Shown: positions 1 through 12,307 of the stretch, piece after piece
Position numbering within the stretch: the stretch's first letter is position 1
Layout of the letters: each line of letters starts with the position of its first letter
NCBI GenBank assembly: GCA_029948255.1
Contig: JALIZF010001911.1
Location: 703,501 to 767,500, forward strand
Reading direction: 5' to 3'
Source of the DNA: Telmatactis stephensoni
Lineage: Eukaryota; Cnidaria; Anthozoa; Actiniaria; Isophelliidae
DNA: 64,000 nucleotides
The notes under the pieces: generated by a model
What the model was told of the DNA's origin: nothing
Seen by the model: only the letters and a program-made list of their open reading frames with translations
Databases searched by the model: none
Position numbers and translations under genes: made by a program

Positions 1-1019
1 TCTTAATATAACTCGACAACAAAATGTCAGATCGAGATAAAAATTGCACCAAATTTTAGAGAATGTCATTCTCTTTCAACCTATGTAGTTTTGAGAATCT
101 CTTGAAGTGACCTCGTTTCTCTCGAGAAATGTAACAATTCGCCATGACGTCACAATCACGTCTCAATGGTAAGTTTTATACATGGCAAAATAAACCGCCA
201 CTTATAGTTAGCCATCACTGAAAGTGTCATTGCAAATGATCAACTATTGTTGAAGGATACAAAGGTTAGGGCAAAAATGGGACGTTTAAGTTTAACATTG
301 CCGATTTGGGTATCCTTTGTGCCCGGCGTGAAAGGGGAGGGATTTACTATGCCCGCTGGGTGCTTTCCATTCAAATGGAAATTGTGGTAATTCTGTTTGG
401 AAGGTATTAAAATATCCTTTGTCTGACCTCATTTGACAAATTACTTGTCAACATAAAAACTTCATACAATATTTTACATCATCTTTAGCTTGTCTTTCAG
501 CAAGCTCTAATAGCATCTGAGACAAAGAATTTTTAATGTCTAGAGCTGTAATGTTTTGAAATGCATTTACTTTATTTCCATCAGAACTGAAGTCTGCTAA
601 TTAAATATTTCTTTGCTTTCTTAACAACTTAATTTGTACAACATTTTGGACCGAAAACCAGTTTACATGTAGCTTCTATAACTCAACATAGCACTGCTAC
701 CAAGTTTTCTATTTTTTTTTATAAAATACAAATTGAAGTTTTATTTTCTTTTTTCATTGGAGAAAGTTTGAAAATGTGCGCGTAGCATTTCTAAGTATAT
801 ATAAAACCAAACTTCTAAAATAAATTTAATTTGACTCAAATTTATTGATTTCCACAGCATTTTAGACGTTGACTTTGCATTGTGTGGCACAACTCAAAGA
901 TTCTAGGGCTTCCAAAAAAAATTGAACCCATCAATATATCTGAATATAAGTCTACAGAATAACTCACATTACAATTAGAATAAAACTGATAGGATATGAA
1001 ATTACATTTTCCAAAAGGA
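1..1019. other. AT-rich non-coding DNA
   Basis: No coding pattern, RNA gene or clear repeat structure is visible here. Composition is AT-rich with scattered homopolymer runs. It lies outside the receptor genes and ahead of the first repeat block. Confidence 0.5.
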
Positions 1020-1379
1020 CGAATTCACTATGAATTGCTATGTTCATGAAAATCCCATGAAAATTATGTGAAAATCCCATGAATTCATTTTCAGTGGCCA
1101 TGAAAACAGCAATTTGAGATTTCATGGTTCTAAGGAAGACCATGAATTCCCCATGAAAAATCTTTTGGCTGCAACACATGAATTTCATGAGCCATGAAAA
1201 TCCCATGAACTACCGGTAGGAACAATGACCCATGAAAGTGGTGTATTGGCTGTTTGTGAATTTCATGACCCATGAAAATCCCATAAAACATGAAATTGAA
1301 AAGTTTCATGACCCATGAAAGTGGCGTGTTGTTCTGTTTGTCAATTTCATGACCCATGAAAAAACCATAAACACATATT
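1020..1379. repeat. CATGAAAATCCCATGAA short-motif repeat block
   Basis: The words CATGAAAATCCCATGAA and TTTCATGACCCATGAAA recur about eight times at irregular spacing. They are internally near-palindromic (TTCATGRCCCATGAA). The same motif resumes at 2163-2215, just after the LINE fragment, so the LINE fragment inserted into this repeat block. Short open frames across it (rich in HGIFMGHE-like strings) are translations of the repeat and are not genes. Confidence 0.75.
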
Positions 1380-2150
1380 TTGGAAACCTCAAAGAAAATT
1401 ACAGCAGGTTTATCTGTTTTGAAGCGGCTAGGGACAACTTTACCATTCGAAACACATCTCAATATGTATAAAGCTCTGATTTTACCATATTTTGATTATT
1501 GTAGTTGTGTTTGGGCATCCATCAGTAAGGGACTGTCTGACAAACTGCAGCGTCTTCAAAACAGATCTGCTCGAATAATTAAGCAGGCAAACTATGAGAC
1601 TCGCTCTAGTGATTTATTGAATGATCTGGGCTGGGAAAAGCTGGAAGATAGAAGAATAAATCAACTTGCAGTAACTATGTATAAAATAAATAATGATCTA
1701 GCACCTTCTTATCTTAAGAACATTTTTACTCAAACTATGAATAAGCATTCTTATAACTTGAGAAACTCATCTATAAATCTCCATGTCCCCAGACCTCACT
1801 CAGAGGCAGGGAAAAGTTCTTTTCATTACAGAGGCACATCTCTGTGGAATAAAATCCCGGCCGAAGTCCGCACTCAATCTAATGTCATAAGTTTTAAAAA
1901 ACAACTGAATATCAAGGAATTAATCTCCGGGATGTCAACCTAGCCTGTAGATTACCTCTTTAAAAGCAGTCATATGTAACTTTAATTTTATCATGGAATT
2001 ATATATTTATATAATTTATTTAACTTCATTCATATGTAAATAATATTACTATTGTAATTTTTATATACGGCTCCCAGGAAGAGCAATTGTAATTATTGAT
2101 TTGGGACACTGTATTCAAATAAAGTTGATTGATTGATTGATTGATTGATA
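1380..2150 (+). mobile_element. CR1/L2-like LINE, 5'-truncated 3' end with TTGA tail
   Basis: An open frame at 1380-1943 encodes about 187 residues matching the C-terminal region after the catalytic palm in CR1/L2-type reverse transcriptases. It has the patterns LNMYKALILPYFDYCSCVW, LQRLQNRSARII, and near the end YRGTSLWNKIPAEVR. There is no start methionine in context and no catalytic YxDD, so this is the 3' piece of a 5'-truncated insertion. It ends in an AATAAA-like stretch and a TTGATTGATTGATTGATTGAT tail (about 2125-2149), the microsatellite tail typical of this LINE group. The CATGACCCATGAA repeat block flanks it on both sides. Target-site duplication was not resolved. The clade call is from memory of the family. 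Confidence 0.8.
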
Positions 2151-2433
2151 AATTAAACTAGAAATTCACGAGTTTCATGACCCATAAGCATACTGACTAC
2201 AAAATTCGTGGTCATGAAAATACTTGAAGATGACAAATTCAATCATCAGCCTCAAAAGAAAACTATGAATCAAAGTTGACAAATTTATATAATAATATTC
2301 TTTGATATATCCCAAACAATTTTGATTATGGAAATCAGACAAGAGGTCAAATAAATTACCTATCTGATTTGGTATTAAACACTAAAATGACTAAAATATA
2401 ATGTACATATATTTATTATATACATATACATAC
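2151..2433. other. non-coding, remnant of CATGACCCAT repeat
   Basis: The first ~65 bases continue the repeat interrupted by the LINE fragment. The rest is AT-rich with no recognizable feature. Confidence 0.5.
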
Positions 2434-5400
2434 TAGGCGCTGTGGACCAGAGAGGCAGTCTGGTGCAGGCACAACACCAACTGGCTTATGGAACTGTGCA
2501 AGGCGTTTTGTTTTTGAGTGTGGAGGACGTCCTGTGGCGATGGAGTGTATGCGACGGCAGCAGGCTTGAGTAGCTGGAAGCTGCTAGCAAAAACTCTGCA
2601 CGCAGGCGGCTCGTATATGATGGTCGCAACTTTAGCTGACCCCTGAGTACCAGCTTGTTGAGGCAGCAATGCGAGTGTCCAGGCAGCCCTTTTTAGGGAT
2701 AGCACTGCCTGCCCTGTGATGGGAAGCCCCTAGAAAAGGTGGGGTAAAAAATGCGTACTCAGAAAACACCTGGCTGGCTAGCCGCGGTCAGCGGGACTTC
2801 ACCTAAAGCGGTAAGAAATCAAAGACAAGAAAGATAACTGTTGCAACATGGAATGTGCGAACAATGATAGATAAAGATAATCGACTAGAACGAAGAACAG
2901 CCCTGATTGCAAGGGAATTGCATCTGTGTAGCATCGACATTGCAGCCCTCCAAGAAACACGTCTTGAGGGACAGGGACAAATTGAAGAAGCAGAATACAC
3001 CTTCTTTTGGGTTGGCAAGACAACTGGGCCTAGAGAAGCTGGTGTTACCCTTGCAGTTCGTAACACCATTACTAAGAAGTTGACATCACTTCCCATAGCG
3101 ATCTCTCCCAGACTCATGTCTCTGAGACTGCCGATTGAGAAAGCACGCTACCTGACTCTCATAAATGTGTATGCCCCCACGATGACTTACACTGATGAGG
3201 AGAAAGAGTCCTTTTATGAAGACCTTACTCAAATAGTGTTAAAGGTCCCTAGAGAGGACAAGCTCCTTATATTAGGTGACTTTAACGCTCGAGTAGGTAC
3301 CGATTGGGAAACCTATACAGGCATTATTGGCAAATTTGGAAAGTCAAAAAAGAACTCTAATGGGGAACTTCTGCTGAATTTCTGTGCTCAACTAGAACTC
3401 AGCATTACCAACACGTTTTTCTATCAACCTGCCAAGAACTATTTCACCTGGAAGCACCCCCGCTCAGGTCACTTCCACTTGCTTGACTATGTCATCACGA
3501 GAAAGTCAGACTTGGCAGATGTACTATGCACAAAGGCTATGCGTGGACCAGAGTGCTCTACTGCTCATTATCTTGTAAGATGTCAGCTCAAAATGAAGAT
3601 CTCTCTGCCTCGCAGGAAAACTCCTGTAGGTGTCAAACCTAAGAAACTAAACATTAGCAAGCTGACTGATCCTAATAGTTGCCAAGAGCTATCAAGAACG
3701 ATAGATGCTGCACTGAAGAATGTTCAACTGTCTAGAGATGAGGATGTAGAGCAGTACTGGATTTCACTGAAGGATGCAGTGTACTCTGCAAGCAAGGAAA
3801 CTCTAGGTCATCCCCACAGGAAAACCCCTGATTGGTTTTGGGAGCATGGCAATGAAATTGAGAAACTCCTAAAAGAGAAGAAAAGTAAGCATCTTAAACA
3901 CCTACAGGAGAATTCTGAGAGGAGCAAGAGTGCACTGGCCGTAATCAAGACCAAGGTGCAGTGGGACGAGGTGAGAGCTGTTAGGAACGGCTGGTGGCAG
4001 AGGAAGAAGCAGATGAATTGCAGTGTATGGCTGACAACAATAAATATCGTCGACTGTTTGCCGGGCTGAAAGCCATCTATGGACCCAAGAGCAATGCTGT
4101 TGCCCCAGTGAATTCTGCGGATGGTAATAAGCTGCTCACAGTCCTTCAAGATATCAAGGCCAAATGGAACGAGCACTTCAACAGCTTACTAAACCAAGAA
4201 GGATTTGCACACCCAAATGCATGTCAACAGCTGAAGAGGAAGCCCACAAGGAATGAGCTGTGTGGGGAAATCAGTATGGAGGAACTCAAGAAAGCTCTGA
4301 AGTAAACGGCAAATGGCAAAGCACCTGGTCTGGACGGTATTTCCTCAGATATCCTGAAAAAATGGTGGAAAAAAGTTGTGCAAAGCTCTACTAGACCTGT
4401 TCAACAGATCTCTACTGTCTGGTACTGTACCCCAAGACTCTCGAGATGCTTTAATCGTCACCATCTACAAGAGAAAGGGCGACCGTGCAGAATGCGGAAA
4501 CCATCGGGGAATATCACTACTGGTCATAGCTGGCAAAGTTTCTTGCCAAGATTATTTTGAACAGATTGAAAATCATTTCGGGAGAAGTTCTCCCTGAATG
4601 TCAATGTGGATTCCTGGCTGGTCGTTCTACTTCCGACGTGATCTTCACTCTGCGGCAGCTCCAAGAGAAGGCTGCAGAGCAGCACCAACCAATATATGTA
4701 GTATTTGTTGATTTCACAAAGGCATTTGACGCCGTCGACCGCACAGCCCTCTGGAAGGTCCTCAATACCTATGGATGCCCTGACAAGCTTGTTAACATCA
4801 TCAAGCAGTTCCACTATGGAATGAAGGCACAAGTCTCAGTCGGCGGTGAACCCAGTGATGCCTTTGTGGTCAACCATGGTGTGAAGCAATGGTTCGTACT
4901 GGCTCCAAGTCTTTTCTCCCGCTACCTCACAGAGATACTATGAATGAAGGGCTCAACAAGGGTGTGTTCATCCGCACAAGGACCGATGGCAAACTGTTCA
5001 ACCTTGCCCGGCTTGGTGCCCACACAAAAACACAGGAGATGTGCATCAGAGAACCGCTCTATGATGATGATGCCGCCCTCGTGGCCAGCAATGCAGTTGA
5101 TATGCTGCAGATTGTGGACCGTTTCTCCTCTGCAGCTGATATGTTTGGATTGAAAATTAACATCTCCAAAACCGAGGTACTCTATCAACCTCCTCCAAGG
5201 TCCACTGTGTTACCAGAGATGATTACAGTCCACGATAAGCCACTGAAGACAACAGAGTCTTTTACCTACCTGGGCAGTACCGTCACCAATACAAACTCCT
5301 CTGATTTGGAAGTGGAAAGAAGGATTCTATCTGCATCAAAGGCATATGGCGCGCTGCAAAGGAGACTCTGGAGCTCTCACGACATCAGAACAAAAACTAA

Positions 5401-5992
5401 AGTGAAGGTTTACTCAGTTGCAGTCGTCCCCTGCCTGCTCTACTCTATGGAGTGTGTGACTCTTTACCGTAGACACATCAAGGCCCTGACAAGAGTTCAG
5501 CTTCGCCATCTGCGCTCCATCCTCAAGATCAAATGGCAAGACCGCATACCAGATATTGAGGTACTGCGACGTGCAGATACAGTCAGTGTTGAAGCTCTTA
5601 TCACTGTATCACAGCTTCGTTGGGCTGGGCATGTATGTCGAATGCCCAACAGTAGACTGCCAAAATCTGTGTTTTATTCAGAACTACAACAAGGCAAAAG
5701 AAGCCAAGGAGGACAAAAGCTGCGGTACAAAGATGTTTTAAAGCGCCACATGAAGAGATCAGGTATTTCACACGATACCTGGGAAGAGGATGCTCTCCAG
5801 AAAGTCAAATGGCGTGGACTACTAAAGAAAGCCTCAGCAGCCATAGAAGATATTCGTCAGGAAGAATACCAACGTGCACATGACCGCCGTCACACAGTAG
5901 CTGTGTCAGACTCTTTCCAGTGCAGCGGCTGTCAACGATCTTGCAGATCCCTTGCGGGTCTCAAAGCCCATATAAGATCCTGTCCAAAATAA
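2434..5992 (+). mobile_element. endonuclease/reverse-transcriptase LINE, copy 1
   Basis: A non-LTR retrotransposon. A GC-richer 5' leader (about 2434-2825) is followed by an endonuclease-exonuclease-phosphatase domain, a reverse transcriptase and a short zinc-finger-like C terminus ending at 5992. Its 3' half and ~2 kb downstream are repeated in tandem at 7993-12839. It resembles the large family often annotated as 'craniofacial development protein 2-like' in invertebrate genomes; the formal clade (RTE-like or other) was not settled. The upstream boundary is set by the rise in GC content near 2430 and is approximate. Confidence 0.85.
2823..5992 (+). pseudogene. LINE ORF2 copy 1 (endonuclease + reverse transcriptase), broken
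   Basis: The enzyme would nick target DNA and copy its own RNA into it. The frame opens at VATWNVRTM near 2842, just upstream of the ATG at 2855. Endonuclease landmarks are ALQETRLEG (catalytic Glu) and LLILGDFNARVG. Reverse-transcriptase landmarks are NGKAPGLDGI (about 4308-4337), FVDFTKAFDAVDR and LYDDDAALVAS near 5059-5090, where the usual Ala of YADD is Asp. The C terminus has CSGCQRSC...LKAHIRSC, a Cys/His finger. It is not functional: the frame shifts near 4050, has an in-frame TAA at 4303-4305 just before NGKAPGLDG, and shifts again near 4560 and 4900. The pieces lie in frames 2855-4069, 3994-4305, 4376-4597, 4557-4943 and 4889-5992. Confidence 0.85.
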
Positions 5993-7106
5993 CTCAACTC
6001 AAGACTGTCGTCTTCGATACCGAAGGACAGCCATATATATATACATATCGAGATATACTCACAGAAAAGCCATTCAATAAATTTTCGATTGTTTACCAAT
6101 CTCGGCCAATCAGAATGCAGGTATCGATTTTTTACGTCTGAGAAAAACGATACGTCCAATCAGAAGCCGCGTACCGCCTTTTTTCACGTGTGAGAAAAAC
6201 GATACGTCCAATCAGAAGCGACTTCATTCCTGATGAAAATTTTTCTTCAAACTGGCTCCTCTCAGCACTTTTTATCGAAGGACTTTCAGTCTTGGCAGTT
6301 CAATTTTCAATCTTTATTCAGTAAAAATTCAAGTAGATTAGCTTAATAACCACAAAAGTCATCGATGTCATGCAGAAGAAGAGCTCTACGGGAAAAAGAT
6401 TTTCAAAACCACGCTGTGCTGCAAAAAGCGAAGGAGGATTCACGGCCGGCAGATTCGGAGTCACTGAATGAAAATTTAGTCGAACTGAGCCCTTTTATAG
6501 AAAAGCTTGGAAAAAAACACTGATAAATCAAGTTAAAGGTAATTTTTCAAGTTTTGAAGGACATTTGAAACCCCAAGCATGTTTAACGAGCGTGAATTTG
6601 ACCGTAAGTTTGTCTTTGAATACTTTGAATGAACTCAAATTCTTCGCATTGTCTTTGCTCGTTTTGTAAACAAACGTCTGTCAACGAGAAAAAAGTCCAA
6701 GTTACACAGAAAAGAATTATAATTTTGCATTGTCATTCACTTTAGATACAAATAAATATTATTTTTGTTTTGTTTTGACGTCTGTTTGTAATTTAAATTT
6801 TGTTTTGTAGGGTTCATGTGTTTTTTGAAATCAAAATCTTGACCATGGAAAAACAAACCACTTTTCACACCAAAATGACTAAAATGTATAAAAATCTCGA
6901 TATGCATATGATAAACAGAAAACACCATGGAAAGTGCTTGTACAGTTTTTATTCACTCGTTGTTTTGTATCATAAAACTCGCTCGCTCGTTCGTTTTACG
7001 ATACTTCACAACTCGTAAATAAAAACCGTACGCGCGCACTTTCCATGAAGTAGTCTCTATATAATAGCCTGAGTATCAGGCCCTCAGTATACTTCCGGTG
7101 CCTACC
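5993..7106. other. LINE 3' flank / putative 5' region of next LINE
   Basis: Non-coding. It contains a short TA run, two copies of AAAACGATACGTCCAATCAGAAG (near 6145 and 6195), and near 7050 a TATA-like CTCTATATAATAGCC about 55 bases before the ATG at 7107. The latter could be the promoter region of the following LINE fragment (inference). The same stretch recurs at 10870-11954. Confidence 0.4.
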
Positions 7107-7460
7107 ATGGCGGCCACACATTCTGTTCTGTTAGTGTTTATTTCGTATTTATCTTTTTCCATGGTTTTAATTACTTCTTTTATGTCAAGAATCACTCATT
7201 TTCTGTTTGTGATGAGAAAAAGCTGAATTTTCTTGGTGGCTCTTTGGTTATCAATGATTTCAAGACTTCATTTATGTGGAATGTTTGTCCGTTGGTCAGT
7301 GTTAAACGTATCACATTATGTGCAAGTTTCTTCTCATCGTGCTTCTCTTCTGCTAAACTTACAATGCATGGATTCACATCTCGATCAATTCCTGGTCATG
7401 ATCCCCCTACTGACATAACTGTATACATGGATGTTCATTCAAATCCTGGACCTGTGTTAA
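7107..7460 (+). pseudogene. second LINE, 5' coding fragment with 2A-like motif, copy 1
   Basis: Short frames here encode a hydrophobic leader (MAATHSVLLVFISYLSF...) and then a stretch ending YMDVHSNPGPV at about 7423-7455. LINE and CR1-type ORFs of many invertebrates carry DxExNPGP or GDIHPNPGP, the 2A-like ribosome-skipping signal. Here Glu is replaced by His (DVHSNPGP). The frame is interrupted at 7461 by a TTAA-flanked element, of which only 530 bp remains in this copy because the tandem-duplication junction cuts it. There are also upstream stops, so it is a remnant. Confidence 0.6.
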
Positions 7461-7992
7461 GGTATCAGGAGGGGTTGGTGTGACAAAAATTTCCAAAATA
7501 TGTTTTTTTCTTTTATTGGGAAGAATGCATTATCATCTTTGATATTAGCTAAAAAAGTTGATTTCGATTTTTTAATCGCGATAAATTAATGAAAGTAAAA
7601 ATCGTGACCCAAACTCTTCCGGAAACTTATTGTCATCAGTTAATTAGCAATCTGTCATCGGCATGAGGTTGCCTGGACATGAAGCCCTCGTGGTTTACTT
7701 CACAGTATCGATACAACAAACTCAATTCAAGCAATGGCCTGATGAATTCAAGAAGATTCCAGCGTAAGGGAACTTTGTGCCAGCTCAAAAAGCTACTAAT
7801 TGAACTTTCCGAGAATGGAGCCCAATTGGATGAACAATTACAAACTATAGTATCTTGTACGTTCTGTTGACCTCTGCCACGATTGACTGTAAAACTCTCA
7901 TATGACTATGCAATAATGGCTAGGAACTTTGAGAATGACCAGGTAGGATGACAACGCACTGACAGATCTCAGGTGTTTTGTAAACACCCCTG
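7461..7992 (+). mobile_element. TTAA-flanked element, left 532 bp only
   Basis: It begins GGTATCAGGAGGGGTTGG directly after TTAA (7457-7460), identical to the left end of the complete copy at 12308. It is cut at 7992 by the tandem-duplication junction. Non-coding in appearance. Confidence 0.85.
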
Positions 7993-10869
7993 TGTCTCTG
8001 AGACTGCCGATTGAGAAAGCACGCTACCTGACTCTCATAAATGTGTATGCCCCCACGATGACTTACACTGATGAGGAGAAAGAGTCCTTTTATGAAGACC
8101 TTACTCAAATAGTGTTAAAGGTCCCTAGAGAGGACAAGCTCCTTATATTAGGTGACTTTAACGCTCGAGTAGGTACCGATTGGGAAACCTATACAGGCAT
8201 TATTGGCAAATTTGGAAAGTCAAAAAAGAACTCTAATGGGGAACTTCTGCTGAATTTCTGTGCTCAACTAGAACTCAGCATTACCAACACGTTTTTCTAT
8301 CAACCTGCCAAGAACTATTTCACCTGGAAGCACCCCCGCTCAGGTCACTTCCACTTGCTTGACTATGTCATCACGAGAAAGTCAGACTTGGCAGATGTAC
8401 TATGCACAAAGGCTATGCGTGGACCAGAGTGCTCTACTGCTCATTATCTTGTAAGATGTCAGCTCAAAATGAAGATCTCTCTGCCTCGCAGGAAAACTCC
8501 TGTAGGTGTCAAACCTAAGAAACTAAACATTAGCAAGCTGACTGATCCTAATAGTTGCCAAGAGCTATCAAGAACGATAGATGCTGCACTGAAGAATGTT
8601 CAACTGTCTAGAGATGAGGATGTAGAGCAGTACTGGATTTCACTGAAGGATGCAGTGTACTCTGCAAGCAGGAAATTCTAGGTCATCCCACAGAAAGACT
8701 CCTGATTGGTTCTGGGAGCATGGTAATGAAATCGAAGAGGCTCCTAGAAGAGAAGAGGAACAAGTATCCTCGGCATCTACAGGAAAACTCGGACAGGAGC
8801 AAGAGTACACAATGCTGAAGTCAAGACCAAGATGCAGTGGGACGAGGTGAGAGCTGTTAGGAACGGCTGGTGGCAGAGGAAAGCAGATGAATTGCAGTGT
8901 ATGGCTGACAACCATAACTATCGTGGACTGTTTGCCGGGCTGAAAACCATCTATGGACCCAAGAGCAATGCTGTTGCCCCAGTGAAGTCCGCGGATGGTA
9001 GTAAGCTGCTCACAGACCTTCAAGACACCTCAAGGCCAGATGGAAGGAGCAGTTCAACAGCTTACTAAACCAAGAAGGATTTGCACACCCAAATGCATGT
9101 CAACAGCTGAAGAGAAAGCCCACAAGGGAATGAGCTGTGTGGGGAAATCAGTATGGAGGAACTCAAGAAAGCTCTGAAGTAAACGGCAAATGGCAAAGCA
9201 CCTGGTCTGGACGGTATTTCCTCAGATATCCTGAAAAATGGTGGAAAAAAGTTGTGCAAAGCTCTACTAGACCTGTTCAACAGGATCTCTACTGTCTGGT
9301 ACTGTACCCCAAGACTCTCGAGATGCTTTAATCGTCACCATCTACAAGAGAAAGGGCGACCGTGCAGAATGCGGAAACCATCGGGGAATATCACTACTGG
9401 TCATAGCTGGCAAAGTTCTTGCCAAGATTATTTTGAACAGATTGAAAATCATTTCGGGAGAAGTTCTCCCTGAATGTCAATGTGGATTCCTGGCTGGTCG
9501 TTCTACTTCCGACGTGATCTTCACTCTGCGGCAGCTCCAAGAGAAGGCTGCAGAGCAGCACCAACCAATATATGTAGTATTTGTTGATTTCACAAAGGCA
9601 TTTGACGCCGTCGACCGCACAGCCCTCTGGAAGGTCCTCAATACCTATGGATGCCCTGACAAGCTTGTTAACATCATCAAGCAGTTCCACTATGGAATGA
9701 AGGCACAAGTCTCAGTCGGCGGTGAACCCAGTGATGCCTTTGTGGTCAAGCCATGGTGTGAAGCAATGGTTCGTACTGGCTCCAAGTCTTTTCTCCCGCT
9801 ACCTCACCAGAGATACTATGAATGAAGGGCTCAACAAGGGTGTGTTCATCCGCACAAGGACCGATGGCAAACTGTTCAACCTTGCCCGGCTTCGTGCCCA
9901 CACAAAACACAGGAGATGTGCATCAGAGAACCGCTCTATGCTGATGATGCCGCCCTCGTGGCCAGCAATGCAGTTGATATGCTGCAGATTGTGGACCGTT
10001 TCTCCTCTGCAGCTGATATGTTTGGATTGAAAATTAACATCTCCAAAACCGAGGTACTCTATCAACCTCCTCCAAGGTCCACTGTGTTACCAGAGATGAT
10101 TACAGTCCACGATAAGCCACTGAAGACAACAGAGTCTTTTACCTACCTGGGCAGTACCGTCACCAATACAAACTCCTCTGATTTGGAAGTGGAAAGAAGG
10201 ATTCTATCTGCATCAAAGGCATATGGCGCGCTGCAAAGGAGACTCTGGAGCTCTCACGACATCAGAACAAAAACTAAAGTGAAGGTTTACTCAGTTGCAG
10301 TCGTCCCCTGCCTGCTCTACTCTATGGAGTGTGTGACTCTTTACCGTAGACACATCAAGGCCCTGACAAGAGTTCAGCTTCGCCATCTGCGCTCCATCCT
10401 CAAGATCAAATGGCAAGACCGCATACCAGATATTGAGGTACTGCGACGTGCAGATACAGTCAGTGTTGAAGCTCTTATCACTGTATCACAGCTTCGTTGG
10501 GCTGGGCATGTATGTCGAATGCCCAACAGTAGACTGCCAAAATCTGTGTTTTATTCAGAACTACAACAAGGCAAAAGAAGCCAAGGAGGACAAAAGCTGC
10601 GGTACAAAGATGTTTTAAAGCGCCACATGAAGAGATCAGGTATTTCACACGATACCTGGGAAGAGGATGCTCTCCAGAAAGTCAAATGGCGTGGACTACT
10701 AAAGAAAGCCTCAGCAGCCATAGAAGATATTCGTCAGGAAGAATACCAACGTGCACATGACCGCCGTCACACAGTAGCTGTGTCAGACTCTTTCCAGTGC
10801 AGCGGCTGTCAACGATCTTGCAGATCCCTTGCGGGTCTCAAAGCCCATATAAGATCCTGTCCAAAATAA
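7993..10869 (+). pseudogene. LINE ORF2 copy 2, broken and lacking endonuclease N terminus
   Basis: Same enzyme as copy 1, starting abruptly inside the endonuclease domain (MSLRLPIEKARYLTLINV). It keeps GDFNARVG, the shared TAA stop at 9179-9181 before NGKAPGLDG, FVDFTKAFDAVDR, and here an intact catalytic YADDAALVAS (9937 onward), where copy 1 has YDDD. The Cys/His C terminus ends at 10869. Frameshifts near 8680, 9070, 9430 and 9750-9800 break it. Between about 8664 and 8830 the sequence differs from copy 1 at many sites, while the flanks are almost identical. Confidence 0.85.
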
Positions 10870-11953
10870 CTCAACTCAAGACTGTCGTCTTCGATACCGA
10901 AGGACAGCCATATATATATACATATCGAGATATACTCACAGAAAAGCCATTCAATAAATTTTCGATTTGTTTACCAATCTCGCCAATCAGAATGCAGGTA
11001 TCGATTTTTCACGTCGTGAGAAAAACAATACGTACAATCAGAAGCCCAGTACGCTCTTTTTTTCACGTGTGAGAAAAACGATACGTCCAATCAGAAGCGA
11101 CTTCATTCCTGATGAAAATTTTTCTTCAAACTGGCTCCTCTCAGCACTTTTTATCGAAGGACTTTCAGTCTTGGCAGTTCAATTTTCAATCTTTATTCAG
11201 TAAAAATTCAAGTAGATTAGCTTAATAACCACAAAAGTCATCGATGTCATGCAGAAGAAGAGCTCTACGGGAAAAAGATTTTCAAAACCACGCTGTGCTG
11301 CAAAAAGCGAAGGAGGATTCACGGCCGGCAGATTCGGAGTCACTGAATGAAAATTTAGTCGAACTGAGCCCTTTTATAGAAAAGCTTGGAAAAAAAACAC
11401 TGATAAATCAAGTTAAAGGTAATTTTTCAAGTTTTGAAGGACATTTGAAACCCCAAGCATGTTTAACGAGCGTGAATTTGACCGTAAGTTTGTCTTTGAA
11501 TACTTTGAATGAACTCAAATTCTTCGCATTGTCTTTGCTCGTTTTGTAAACAAACGTCTGTCAACGAGAAAAAAGTCCAAGTTACACAGAAAAGAATTAT
11601 AATTTTGCATTGTCATTCACTTTAGATACAAATAAATATTATTTTTGTTTTGTTTTGACGTCTGTTTGTAATTTAAATTTTGTTTTGTAGGGTTCATGTG
11701 TTTTTTGAAATCAAAATCTTGACCATGGAAAAACAAACCACTTTTCACACCAAAATGACTAAAATGTATAAAAATCTCGATATGTATAAAATAAACAGAA
11801 AACACCATGGAAAGTGCTTTGTACAGTTTTTATTCACTCGTTGTTTCGTATCATAAAACTCGTGAATAAAAACCGTACGCGCGCACTTTCCATGAAGTAG
11901 TCTCTATATAATAGCCTGAGTATCAGGCCCTCAGTATACTTCCGGTGCCTACC

Positions 11954-12303
11954 ATGGCGGCCACACATTCTGTTCTGTTAGTGTTTATTTCGTATTTATC
12001 TTTTTCCATGGTTTTAATTACTTCTTTTATGTCAAGAATCACTCATTTTCTGTTTGTGATGAGAAAAAGCTGAATTTTCTTGGTGGCTCTTTGGTTATCA
12101 ATGATTTCAAGACTTCATTTATGTGGAATGTTTGTCCGTTGGTCAGTGTTAAACGTATCACATTATGTGCAAGTTTCTTCTCATCGTGCTTCTCTTCTGC
12201 TAAACTTACAATGCATGGATTCACATCTCGATCAATTCCTGGTCATGATCCCCCTACTGACATAACTGTATACATGGATGTTCATTCAAATCCTGGACCT
12301 GTG
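11954..12303 (+). pseudogene. second LINE 5' fragment, copy 2, part before insertion
   Basis: Near-identical to 7107-7460, with the 2A-like DVHSNPGP near 12275-12298. Coding continues, in the same frame, on the far side of the TTAA element at 14501. If the element and one TTAA are removed, ...NPGPVL runs straight into NSDLAFPIERFD. This shows that the element inserted into a then-intact LINE frame. Confidence 0.75.
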
Positions 12304-12307
12304 TTAA

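Larger units (their letters stand above)
3117..7992 (+). repeat. tandem duplication unit 1 (~4.88 kb)
   Basis: The sequence from TGTCTCTGAGACTGCCG at 3117 to AAACACCCCTGT near 7992 recurs head to tail at 7993-12839. The left breakpoint is inside the endonuclease domain of the LINE and the right one is inside the TTAA element that starts at 7461. The two units are nearly identical over most of their length, including the shared TAA stop before NGKAPGLDG. The junction shows only 2-3 bases of microhomology (TGT). Confidence 0.9.

Noticed and set aside
2433..3117. Minus-strand frames over the LINE 5' region
   Set aside because: Shadows of the GC-richer LINE leader and endonuclease domain on the opposite strand.
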